A stretch of 64,000 nucleotides of DNA from Gracilaria domingensis (Eukaryota > Rhodophyta > Florideophyceae > Gracilariales > Gracilariaceae). The DNA is taken from NCBI GenBank assembly GCA_022539475.1, contig VCMS01000283.1:43955-107954 (forward strand), given 5' to 3'. The notes under the pieces were generated by a model. The model was not told the DNA's origin. It did not search any database and saw nothing but the letters and a program-made list of their open reading frames with translations. Position numbers and translations under genes: made by a program. Below are positions 10,966 through 21,851 of the stretch, in pieces (position 1 is the first letter of the stretch; every line of letters starts with the position of its first letter).

Positions 10966-11640
10966 TTATATAATTACATCATCCAAATAATCAAGGCAAA
11001 GTTCCAATTGACGCTAGATAGGTTTATATCTATTGCCCGTTTGAAAGTCGCCGGGGCATTCATCAAACCAAGTATCATCCGTGTGAAACGGAATAGTTCT
11101 TCATGGGTTGTGAAAGTCGTCAGGGCATTGTCATCATTGTCCAGTGGCATATGCAAATAGCCCTAATTGACATTTACCGTCATGAATACCGTGGCTTCGC
11201 CTAAGTAATCGAGATAATCGTCCATTCTGGGAATCGCATAACTGTCCCGTTTGGTCATTCCGTTCAGCCTTCGGTAGCCAATTCAAAACCTTACGGATCT
11301 GTCCTCCATCCCTTCAAGAACGAAAGGATTTGCGCATAGGGGATTCGTGCGGTGGTTCTGGCTGGATGACGCTAGCCTTGCGCATCTTCTCCAGTTGCTC
11401 AGCTACGGTCTCGCGTGCCTAAAGTTCTGTACAGTACGGGTGTTGGTACACCGGCTTAACATCATCCTTAAGGTCTATTCGATGTTTCGTAGCCCGAATC
11501 TCTCCCAATTGGCCGAACCACATGAATTCGAATTTTTGGAGAAGCTCGATAACCTGCGGGAAGTACGATTTGAATTGCTCTCTAAGGTTTACTTCCCCGT
11601 CGCAAGTCTCGACGACCTCGTCGTCATTGGGGGTGAGTTT
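10955..11640 (-). pseudogene. Reverse transcriptase remnant of gypsy element 1
   Basis: Minus-strand fragments include YAIPRMDDYLDYLG, FRFTRMILGLMNAPATFKRA (the conserved FG-L-NAPATF block) and, in a shifted frame, DYLDDVII (catalytic Asp pair). Frameshifts and an in-frame stop separate them. RNase H is absent because of the deletion next to YLDD. Confidence 0.8.
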
Positions 11641-11643
11641 ATC

Positions 11644-12543
11644 TCATGATGTTTCTATGATAGAAATCGAAGCTGGTAGTGCAATACCAATGACCCTACC
11701 CTTTGGTAAGCGTACCGGGGAGTCTCGGAAGTTACTCATGTTAACGAAAAAGAGAACCTTCCGTGTGCAGTCCATGATTCCATTGGCCATTAAGTCAATG
11801 TCACGCTGAATAGTCCTCGGTTGATTCTGAAGCGTGACTAGACCACCGTTTTCGCAGTGAGCCAGAGCAGTATTTTGCTTAATGGGCGCTATCGTTACCG
11901 CCTGTGATAACCGAATCTTATTGGAGACGGTAATCTTCGCAAGTGGAGGGCGACGTTGGTTGGCCTCGGGTGCAGATTTGGAACCAATACTCGCCACTGG
12001 TCGAGTGCGGTAGAAGGAAACCTTACGGAGTCCGGGGTAGATTTTCTTCATGTATCCGTCGCTGAAGGACGTCCCAAGGAGACATTCTGCACCTAAGGTA
12101 GAACGAACAAGGAAACAAGGACGGATCCGAAGGTAGGCAACCTGTAAGCAGTGAGGAATGATTCTTTTAATATCCATTGGTCGTTTTCATGCATCAGCTA
12201 CCCTTGGAGTCCTTCTAGCCTTCACCTCGTCCTCCAAGCCAGCCGGTAAAACCTTTGGGTAGACCAGATTTGGACCTGCTCCAATGTCCAGGACGCTGGT
12301 GACGACCCGTGACCTTGAGGCAGTTAAAAAAATGGCGTGTCTTACTTTGAAATTCTCCTTCCGTAGAATAAATATTGTAGAATCCGCTTCGCTGTCCAGG
12401 TTGTCACACCATTGTGCCAAAACTTCTGTCTTCCTTTGGTGGCATCGACGGTTGAGTATCCGAAGGCTTTTGAAATTCTCTTGGACAAATTTCGTCACCT
12501 TCGGCGATGCGGCTAGAATCCTGACAGAGGAGGCACACCTCAA
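11644..12543 (-). pseudogene. Protease and linker remnant of gypsy element 1
   Basis: The segment at 12187-12543 contains LDIGAGPNLVYP, the counterpart of LDTGAGPN in the intact copy: the aspartic-protease D-T/S-G motif with Thr changed to Ile. The next segment (11644-12177, 177 codons) matches the protease-RT linker. The two are in different frames, so pol is not translatable as a unit. Confidence 0.75.
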
Positions 12544-12552
12544 ACCGCTTCT

Positions 12553-15132
12553 CTACACGTCTTCCCACTGACGTTTTCTACCGGTGGTGTAGGTGTGACC
12601 ACTGGCTTGATATTCCTCTGGAACGTTCTTTGGGTGTTCTGAGGTGGAATCATCCACTGGGTTCGAAACTGCATTAACTGTTGGAGATTGGACCGGCGTT
12701 TCCAATGGTGTGGCGTACCTTGACGTGCCTGGGGACGATGTATACCGCGGAGCATGACAGGTGAACATTCCTTCGGATGGCCGTACATGGTAGTTCTCGT
12801 TTCTTAAGGCCATGAGTTTGTCCTTCTTTTCCTTCGGTAAGAACTACATACAATGGGCATGGAGTAACAGTTGACAGGCAAATGTAGAATGATTGACGGG
12901 AGCGTTGAAAGACATCCCTTTGAGGTTGGATCGGACAATACTTTGGTGTAGACTGTTCAGAAGGAGCAGTTATTCCAGTTAACGGTATGGAGGGCGCGCC
13001 TGAAGGAGCTGAACCAAAGGAAACTGAAAGAACGTTTCCGACATTATCGTAGAAACCTGAGGCACTGCTTTCCGACCTCTCAACCATATGGGCCTCGGAG
13101 ATTTTCTGAACACGTGTCGCTCTTCCCATGGCGTCATTATCAGTCGACCGGTGGGAAGATGTATAGGTTTTTCCATAACCTTCGGCATAGTTCACCAACT
13201 TCCTGTAGGAGACGTTGAAATGGTCCATATGGTGATGTCAAACGTGCGTCCTAATAGAAGGCAGCAGTCAAGCGATGAAATACTGCTTCAGCTGATTCTC
13301 GTAGAACACGTTCTCACACCTATAGGCCTTTCTCCAAATCTGGTCGGCATAATCTTTCTCGGTTACGTTCGAACCTTGCCTGTAGGATATGAATTCCTGA
13401 TGGGCGTCCATAATGACGTTATCCGTCGAATACGTTTCTAAAAGGTAGTGCACGACCTCCGGATAGGACCTAAAAAGTTCCCGATCGGTCGCATCGCCGG
13501 GGTCCGTAGTTCCAGAGATCTTAGAAACCACATAGTCGTGCGCTTGCCCATGGAGGAAAAACTGAAAAAGATACAGAGCGGCACCCTCGTGCACGCCGTT
13601 CTGATCACAGGCCGTGCGGAACAGACTGAAAAATCTAAGGATAGAAATAAGGTCAGATCCCAAAAACTTTTCTGTTATGGTTAACTGCATCCGTTTGCCC
13701 AGAGAGGTGAATTGATGTCCGGATGATATCCCCCAGGTAACCCATATTAGAATTATGAAACCTGAAGATGTCTATTTGATCTCCTTAAAATGTCCAGATG
13801 ATATACGTAAATGATGCTCATATGATGCATGAAGTATATCCAAATGATAACCACCTGATACGCATATGATATACGAAGAGCTTTCCATTGGATTTTGTGA
13901 TGTCCGAATGATGCAACCTGGATTTCCGGACATCCATTAGACATATCTTCGTGCATCATATGAATATCTTTGGAATAGTTTTTGTACATCCAAAAGACAT
14001 GTAAAGGGCATCAATTATGCGCATCTAACGGGCTACCACGGCATATTATTTGGATATCCTGGATGCGCAGAAGATATCCGACTGATATCCCATAGATGTC
14101 CCAAATTTTCATCCGACGGACATCCATCGCGCATCAATTTATCTCACAGGGTTGGGCCAGCTGATGATTTTTTTTGGCCACCGAGCTGAAGTATCGCGCT
14201 GACCGATCGGCCTGGTGATACGTGCGGTAATCCAGTACTTTCTTGAAGAGTTCATTTGGTTGTTATCAACGGTTGGAGGTGTCGAACAGCCTCCTCATTC
14301 GCATGTGAGCCAATGGAACTCGACGAATCGGAATCGGACTCGCTACCGCTGGAGCTCCTCTGGCTTTTCCCCTGGTTCTTTGACTTCTTCCTTCCGCTAC
14401 TTCTCCCGTTCCTACGGTCAGAGCTTTTAGCTTCCAATGGCAGCGCTTTATCTTCAGACTCTAAACCAATGGTTGCTCGAGTGCCCTGGGCCCCGGTGTA
14501 TCTCACGGAGTGCACGGTCATTATGACTTCTTGCAAGGGACCTCTCTATTGTCCCCTGGACGTGCGCCCGAATGGTCTATCTGTGTTTGAACCCGGCGAA
14601 GGGCTGGCAGAGCAGCTGCTACCCGTGGTCCGGAACGAGGTTGCCTACAGATACCAATGGATTACTTTGAATTTCACCGACGAAGGGCGAAGGGCCTACC
14701 TGGCGAGTCACCTTAGAGCGGATACCTAAAGCAAGCGAGTCGACGAAAGTGTCGGACTCGAGAACCTTTGGTAGGACACGTTCAGCCAGGTGGTCGTGGT
14801 GCTCAGCGAGAGCGACAGAGACTCGGAGATCCGCAAGGGTTTCGATTCGTGCATCGCGCATTTCTCGAACTCTAGGCCATAAGACATCGGCAAGTCCCTT
14901 GATAGTTACTAAACCAACGGTCTTCTGCGGTGCTTCAAGTGATGTATTGAGTTGCAAGCGGTACTTGTCGAGCCGTTCTCGGAGTCTACCAACCAAAGAG
15001 GCGTCAAGATTAATCCTCTCGGAATTATCCACTGGTGTGAGGTACTTCGACGGTCACGCACGTTTTCGCCAGAAGATCCAGCGACATCAGCAAGAGGTGG
15101 AAGAGTTCCAATTGCTTGAGCCACGGTTGTAA
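12553..15132 (-). pseudogene. Gag remnant of gypsy element 1, split by a MITE
   Basis: The 13268-13690 segment begins MQLTITEKFLGSDLISILRF and continues to a region matching the gag core of the intact element (MELTLKPHKFSGEDPILVLDF and onward). Upstream parts on the other side of the MITE (14252-14536, 14619-15032) are the Ser/Lys-rich spacer and a coiled-coil N-terminus, as in the intact gag. The frame is broken in several places. The insertion lies immediately before the MQLTITEKF segment. Confidence 0.75.
13698..14151 (+). mobile_element. MITE copy E1 (GGATATC-rich foldback), 454 bp
   Basis: It begins CCCAGAGAGGTGAATTGATG and ends with the imperfect inverse finishing CTCACAGGG; each end has an ATTGATG core. 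It is flanked by the 3-bp direct repeat TTG (13695-13697 and 14152-14154). The interior is dense in GGATATC, GGACATC and ATCATATG words, with a central inverted repeat of about 30 bp around CATATGAT and ACGAAGA. There is no coding capacity. The same element in reverse orientation lies at 26235-26680. The 3-bp TSD resembles PIF/Harbinger or CACTA-type transposition; the mobilising transposase is unknown. Confidence 0.85.
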
Positions 15133-16731
15133 GAGGTTTTTCTTGAATGTGTTGATTGTTATCTATGATGGCGGTTGCTTTTGTTGCCAGTCCGTCGGTA
15201 GTCCAGATCCAATGGTAGAATTCCGGTAGTTCGTTCTTACTAGATGTCTTTCTTCACTTCCGTGCAGAATCCGAGGTCGGAAGACAGGAAATCTAGTATA
15301 GGGGCACTGGTCACTAACCACGGAAGGAGCGGTCCAAAGGATGAGGGGCCAACGCAGAGATCACTGGTAGAAAGAAGCAATGAGTGAGCGCTTTCGGTCG
15401 TGACTACAGGAGACGTCGAGTGACGTAGCGATGGCTTGAAAAACGTAAGGTCCTTGATAATTGCTAAGCTATGGGGTCAGATAGTTGCCAAGGGGTCTCT
15501 TGCTTTACCACAGTAGGGAGGCGCAGCTCGAGCAGCCTAAGTATCGGCCGCGAGGCAACTCGATCTCTGGAGTGGTGCACTGTCAACTGGTGCACCACGT
15601 GTAGTACCTATGCTACCTATGGTACAAAACTAAATAATTAAAGTTAATGTTCTACATCCGGTGATTTCTGCGTGTAAGACCTGTTGTTCGCCCCAGAACT
15701 ACGGATCACGAAGGACTACCAAGCGGCATATAATGCTACAGGCATGTATCGATGACAACATGGCAATGATAGTGAACCATAGACTCAAATGGGTATTCAG
15801 TCAATGCGCCGGATCACGAGGAGTTCAATGAAAGCTTTAAGACCTAAATATAATTAGATAAAAGCATCATAACATGGTAATTCCAATGAAAACACAATAT
15901 GATTCTAATCAATGACGAAAAGACGAATGCTTCCACATTACCAAAAGGGTTCCAGTTTACCTGGCTGTCCTTTCCTGAGGAGACAATTGAGAGAAGCTGC
16001 AGTATCAGCAAAATTCGGGAACAACCGACGCTAAAAATTACACAAGCCGAGAAAGAATCGAAGTTCCGTTTGAATTGTCGGTTGCTGCGCTTCCTTCAGC
16101 GATTTCACTCTTATCTAGTCGATAGAATGCCTCTGTCGGTGGATAATTTGGCCGAAATATTTCACCGAATCGGTAAAGAATTCGCATTTCTTGAGCTTCA
16201 AGTAAAAACTGGCGTCACGCAGAAACTGCATCACTTCCGTCTAGAGAAATGTTCGAAAAAATGGAGTTTAAAAATATGCTGTTTTCAAAAGTTTTTAAAA
16301 TGTTCACTTTTTACATCCAGAGTAGAGAACGTTGGCAAATTGTACAAGTTTACTCCCATTTGTTTCAGAAACAAATAATGAGAGCCCTTTTCTCGTGTTC
16401 ATTCGACCGTATCTCTCAACAGCGTGATACCGTTCAGGGCCAATGTTCTTATCACCTTCCCACAAGGCATTATGCATAGATTTGTGGGCTTGGAGAGTTT
16501 CTGCACCAGCAGTTCTCCAAGTCCGATGTGTTCCGAACTCTCTGCGCTCATGATAACGGAGCGAGTATTTCCGCGACGCCATTTGCACGGGGAGTCGGGC
16601 AGATGGCAGTGGAAAACATATTTGCTCTGGCGGTTTATCGTGTGGTTGAGATGAGCACCATGCTTGACGGTGCTTTTCAGAACTTTCTCGAGCTCAGAAG
16701 CACCATAGTAGAATCATAAGGGAAAGAAAGA
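15133..16731. other. No recognisable gene
   Basis: Nothing assignable was found. A 9-bp perfect inverted repeat (GTGGTGCAC at 15572-15580 with its inverse at 15590-15598) is present. An open stretch of 159 codons at 15899-16378 (+) shows no motif I know. Part of this stretch may be the 5' LTR of gypsy element 1, but no boundary can be set. Confidence 0.4.
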
Positions 16732-16846
16732 GGTGTGCGCGGGTTTTTTTAGAAAATCGGATGTTCAATATTTCAATCTACTCTGTGCACGCGCCATGCG
16801 CACCTCGTAAATAAACAAAAATTTTCTAAGTAAACCCGGGCACACC
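16732..16846. repeat. Small element with 25-bp terminal inverted repeats
   Basis: GGTGTGCGCGGGTTT at 16732 is matched in inverse by AAACCCGGGCACACC ending at 16846, with about 25 bp of near-complementarity at each end around a 65-bp centre. It looks like a very short MITE or a solitary foldback. No clear target-site duplication was identified. Confidence 0.6.
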
Positions 16847-16966
16847 ACGTACTTACCCTTGGACAAAACATGATTCTCTTATGGAGCAAACTGCGCTCAG
16901 CGATATAAAGAAAAAGCGAGTATTTTGAACAAGCCAAAGATCATGCAACGTGGGCGCCGTGGATTG

Positions 16967-17392
16967 TCAAACAAAGTAAATGAGGATTGGGGATGACCAA
17001 GCTTTTGAACTGGATAACGACGCAGGAGTAGAATTATGCATTGGAACAGCATATTTCCGGTGTAAAATATACAGAGACGCTGACACCACCATGCGCATCT
17101 CCTGCTGCTGAAAAGAAAATGGTTGGGAAAGATGCTGGGTAACCAAATTCAAGGGATGAGGTACTTGCTGAACCGGTGTTGAGATTGGCACAGGCACAGA
17201 AGTTCGTTGATGTGTCGAATATCTATTTGGTGGTGGCGCGGCCATACCTGTGTGACGCATAGATGGGATGAGATCCTTTTGAAATGCACCAGTTCGTTCA
17301 TGAACGCCCAACATGTTCATAGGACGTTGCCCCGCATGTACAGCAGATTGTGGTGGAGTTATCTGACGCAGATGACGTTGCGGAGGCCGCAT
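16967..17392 (-). CDS. Pro/Gln-rich ORF, uncertain
   Basis: An ORF of 141 codons with a Pro/Gln/His-rich composition. It has no recognised domain. It lies downstream of the decayed hAT transposase on the same strand but is not typical of hAT C-termini. It may be a fragment of a low-complexity host or transposon protein, or non-coding. Confidence 0.2.
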   Translation of the reverse strand: MRPPQRHLRQITPPQSAVHAGQRPMNMLGVHERTGAFQKDLIPSMRHTGMAAPPPNRYSTHQRTSVPVPISTPVQQVPHPLNLVTQHLSQPFSFQQQEMRMVVSASLYILHRKYAVPMHNSTPASLSSSKAWSSPILIYFV

Positions 17393-17697
17393 GAGAGACT
17401 GGTGCTGAGCAAGCTTTTGCTGTAGTGTGATTCCTTTTAGATTCTTAGCAAAGTGAGCTTATGGCACAATTCCAACTTGCTAAAGGGCGTGGACAAAGTG
17501 CACGGCGCGGGCGCTCGGAAGTCAGTGGAGCATGTAGGAGACATGTAGTTTTTTGTGGTGCATGAGGTTTTGTTGACAATGAAAGACTGAATATGTACGA
17601 GACACAGCTGAAGTTACCGCATCCGCGTTCGGGTTGACACCTTCAATGGTTATCACTACTATGTGCCTTTTCTCTTGAAACATATCAAAGAAAGTTT

Positions 17698-19277
17698 TCA
17701 TTCCGAGAACAAAAATAAGTCCTGAATGTCCTCGGGATTCGTTACGTCCAAACCAGGGGCCAGCAAAGAAGTCATTTCTTGGTTCTCTTCGTTGATCAGA
17801 AGCTCTTCAATCAAAGACGTAGCATCAGAACCATTGCTAACTTCCACCACTCGACTCTGCAAACAGGGAGGCAAGCTTATGTTGAGCACCTAACGGAACG
17901 ACTTTGCGCAATTGAAAAATATTGCGAGAGATACAAAACTGACGTTGAACACTTGGCTCGCCCATCCGAAAACGTCGAATAGACAGGACTCGTTTTCCAA
18001 CCTTATGGTTTCGCTCTACACCGGCTGTGAAAGCTGGATCCTTACATACACCCACAAGTACATTGCCAAGGCCTTCATATTCACTACAAAGCTGAACTTA
18101 GATTAGAGAGCGGTGGTAGAGCTTCGAATTGGTTATGGGAGACAATCCGTCAACAACAAACTGAAGTAGCTCTCCCGGTAAAGTATCAAGTTCTTCTACT
18201 GACTCCAAAATTATCTTAAATTCATCAATTCATTGCTGCGTTATAACGCACTAACGTTAGTCCACCATTACTCTGACCTACAAAATCAATTATGAAAGCA
18301 TCGATTGCATTTTCACGCAACTCATCGTAGAATGCGTCACATGAAAATGCCAACCCATGCAGTGGGCTATACAGACGACAACTTCGACGAAGTAGAGACT
18401 AGACGACACAGCTGAGCTGCGCTGCTCTAAGCGTTGGAACAGTTGAAAGCTTTTCCCTGACAAATAAATGCTGAGTAAACCTCTCATATGGTAAACTTAT
18501 CCTTTTCCAGAATAGCCATAGCTTGCGCGATAAACTTTAAGGAAGATCCCGCAGACTGAAAATGAGTCCAGAATCCATTCGTGGTATTAAGGACGATCAG
18601 CCCAGAAGGCAGTTCGTGTTCTGTGTCCATAAGATGGTTCTCATATGCCTCCAGTAATGAAATAGGAAGCGAGACCACCACAGATCGTAAATTAAGCAGC
18701 CGTTCTAACATGCAAAGGTCTACCTTGGTGGTGAGTATAGTATCGGCAACACAACACATGGCTTTCTCGATAAATATTGCTTGTTATACAAACGTTTTAT
18801 GACCCCCGTATATCTGATTGTTTTTGAAACATACAAAGCTTCTTTTAACACCATACTAATGTGAGAAATCCTTCCCACATCTTCTGCCAAATTGTGCAGA
18901 CGATAAGATCTGCATCCGTAGCACCACCTAAAGACTTCTGCATCCTGTAGCTTAGCCCTTACATCAAGCATTAAATTGCAGGAGTTCGACAAAAATGCAT
19001 ACCCAGCTTCAAAGTCAATGATATCATCCAAAAATTTCATTGCCTCCTTGATCTTTAAGACTACGTTAGATGTCCTATCGGTATTCAGATCAGATTGTAA
19101 ATATTTAGCAAGCAATGGCAACTTAGTATGTATAATAATGTTTGAAACAGATTTGAAGAGCTTATTGGTCGCCCTGTCAATAGCAACCACACCTCCCTTT
19201 TTGTCCCCAATATACAAAATAACTTCTTCCATACATCTCTTGTAAGCATCGTCTAATAACTGACCACCTATTGACAT
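17698..19277 (-). pseudogene. Decayed hAT transposase (DUF659-type)
   Basis: The N-terminal open segment (18720-19277) contains GGQLLDDAYKRCMEEVILYI, VAIDRATNKLFKSVSN, then SNSCNLM and WCYGCRSYRLHNLAEDVG, resembling the DUF659 part of hAT transposases (D-x-A-T-N, and the C-x-x-H/Y-x-L-N-L-x-x-D block with Tyr-Arg replacing the usual His). The frame shifts near 18755 into 18484-18759, which continues with KVDLCMLERLLNLR and VVVSLPISLL. Further downstream GVERNHKVGKRV (17837-18055) resembles the start of the C-terminal dimerisation region, and a short acidic tail follows. The frameshifts make it non-functional. No terminal repeats were delimited. Confidence 0.6.
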
Positions 19278-19804
19278 AGAACTTGGCAGTTTGTAGGCGG
19301 CTCTAAGAGATTGAAAAGATGTCTTTCAAAGAGAAGAGCTAAAGAAAGAAAAAGTGTAGCAGTTGTGTGAGTCGCAAATGCCAACTTCTCATCAATTGAC
19401 TTCTATAGTTCCGGACTCCTAGCATCAATTCGTAGAGATGACATCGGCGCTCGAATGGAAGCAATCGTTAGAGTTGTTGGATGCGACATATTTGTTGGTG
19501 TCGTTATCAGTTGTGGTAGAGCTTCTACAAATCGTTTGACAGAAGCATAGCTTTTCTAATGAGTACTCATGTTTGGATAGTTGCAGAACCTGTTTGTTGG
19601 CAAAATTTGCACTTTGCTCTTGTAGCTTTAAAGTTTGATTGAATTTACTTCTCGAAATAGAGCCAGAGCTTTGATGGTGTTCTTCCCATTGCTCAATAAC
19701 GCAGAGATGGGAAAAATGTGGAAGCGAAAATGCTTCGGAGCCAGAAAATGCTTTGGAGCCATGGATTGCTGATCAGAAGTGTAGGGTTGTTCATCTTGTT
19801 CATA

Positions 19805-20425
19805 CTAAAAGCGATAGAACGAAATAGTTGGATTGGTGTTCCCAGAATACCTGGGCACGTAGAAATACTTTTCGCAAGTATAGAACGTCTTATTGGATTC
19901 TTTTCGGGGGTTTATAACGTTCATTATATTCAGGAAAGATTTTAAACGTTTCAAACCTTTGCGTGCTTCCCTCGCATGGGATATATGGTCCTCCATACTG
20001 TTGGAAAAGCAGACAATGTTGTCCAAGTACAGAAGGCAAGTCTTTCACTTGAATCTGGCGAACAGAATGTCAATCGCCTGCTGAAGCGTGGCGGGAGCAT
20101 TCGTTAGCCCGAACGGCATCCGTTTCAAGCAGTATAAGCCTTGATGACATACGAAATCGATCTTGTCACGATCTTTCTTTCGAATTGGAATCTGCCCATA
20201 ACCCCAATTCGCGTCAACGGCAGTAATTGCTCTAGCGCTTCCCACCCAGTCGATGTATTCATCCATCCGTTTAATCAGATATAAGTCTTTGACGGTAATA
20301 TCGTCAAGTCGCCTGTAATCGATACGAAAAAGCCACGGTCCATCTGCCTTCCTAACATGTTCAACTGAAGATGCCGATAACGACTGATCGGAGTCAAATA
20401 AGTCCGCACGTTGCATCTTCTTCAC
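19805..20425 (-). pseudogene. Reverse transcriptase remnant of gypsy element 2
   Basis: The 20045-20425 segment reads IDYRRLDDITVKDLYLIKRM, AVDANWGYGQIPI and RMPFGLTNAPATLQQAIDIL, the conserved RT palm blocks with the first catalytic Asp. In the next frame DNIVCFSNSMEDHISH follows, where the YLDD pair has become D-N. The homologous sequence is lost shortly afterwards. Confidence 0.85.
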
Positions 20426-21542
20426 TTGATAATTTCTTCTCCTTGCGCTTTCGGGCCTGCCCGATACGGATGTTGCACAATGGGGCGAGTATCTTGGAGC
20501 AGATCAATAAGATGCTCTGTGATTCCAGTTGTTCCAAGAGAACTGCAACACATGGAGGTGAAGTAAAATCTCTGAGCATGTCTGGCAACTTCTCACGATG
20601 GGACGCTGAGACATGATGCAGATTCAACTTCTCTAATTCCTCAACAGAATTCGTCTGTTCTGTGCTCGGTGGCAGCGCTGATTTAACCGAGATGAACATT
20701 CGTTCGTTACCCACATTAAGAAGATGTACCTCCTGAGTAGCAACTGCTTCCGAGACACCGGAATTTCTATTCCTGGAAGAATCCGACAAGACGAAATTCC
20801 CTGGACTCACCTCCCCTTCCTTAGCCTCGGGTACACCGAGAACTTCGGATGTTGGGACTTTCCTCTCTAAGAGCGCCTTCGAATGAGACGAGACTGAACC
20901 CAGTACCTGGTGTTCGACTAACCACTGAGTGGCTTTGCCAAAGTTAGCAACCAGTACCTTAAAAGGTTGACCGGACTCGAGATAAACAACACCATTAGCT
21001 AAAGCGAGTTGTCTCTGATATGAAAACGATAAAGAAGGTTGCAATAATCGACTTCCATGTTACTTGGAGATGCCCTGCACCCATACTTGAGATTCTGGCG
21101 GGATTGAAACGGATTTCGCTAAACGAAACTTCGTCGATTTTAGATTCATGTTTGGAACCTCCTGGGTCACAAGAAAAGGGAAGCGCTTCCGGATTGGGCG
21201 CTTCAGTGGCTTCCAATCGATCAGAATGGTTGTACCGTATTACATTTCAACGATTTTCGCCCGCGAGCGTATCGCTTCAACAAAGCGGTCGAAAAACTCA
21301 CTACTGAGTATGACAGGTACAGCGAGTGAGTCGCAGACAACAAATTCAAATTTCGCCACGTAGATGCCCAGTCTCCAAGTGAGAGTCAGGCAACCAACCG
21401 TGCGCAACCAGTTTTCGTTCGTGTCAGCAATATCTAAAGCTAGGCCATAGCGAACAAATTCCCGAAGTGCCGGGGGCACTAACGAAGAGTGAGAAAGGTT
21501 GGGCGCAACGACCGTGCCTAGCACAGAAAATTTGGGAACCAT
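20394..21542 (-). pseudogene. Protease and linker remnant of gypsy element 2
   Basis: The 21240-21542 segment covers the protease-like region, with VAKFEFVVCDSLAVPVIL matching VAKLDFLVCKQLAAPVIL of the intact copy; the D-T-G motif itself is not visible in this frame. The 20394-21044 segment is the linker to RT. A frame change lies near 21000-21240. Confidence 0.75.
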
Positions 21543-21851
21543 AAACTTGTGTGATCAGCCAAGGTCGGCGTAAACCTTATAATTCTTCTTGGTCATCACA
21601 AGGACTCTATCCGGGTTACGGGGAATTCGAGAACGTACCGACGGAAGAACGAGAACCGTCAGAAGCTCTCAGTCTACCTCAGATTGTGCCATCTTTCTCG
21701 TAAAGATCTTTCTCTTAAGGAAAGCCACTTGGAAGCGAAGCGGTGGCACCACAGTCGTCTCTAACGTCGGCTCAGGAGACGCCCCTCCCGCAGGGGGAAC
21801 TTCCAAGCTTACTTTTTTCTCGGCGTGGTCGGCCGGTGACGGCAAACACTG

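Larger units (their letters stand above)
9685..15132 (-). mobile_element. Decayed Ty3/gypsy (chromovirus-like) element 1
   Basis: Read on the minus strand the order is gag (15.1-12.6 kb), protease, RT, integrase core, integrase C-terminus and chromodomain remnant (9.7 kb). This is the same order and the same protein family as the intact copy at 53.8-64 kb, but diverged and full of frameshifts and stops. About 1.4 kb is missing between the RT YLDD motif and the integrase core near 10960. A 454-bp MITE (13698-14151) interrupts gag. No LTR could be delimited at either end. Confidence 0.85.

Noticed and set aside
15899-16378. 159-codon plus-strand ORF
   Set aside because: No family resemblance, no support from neighbours, and AT-rich composition.
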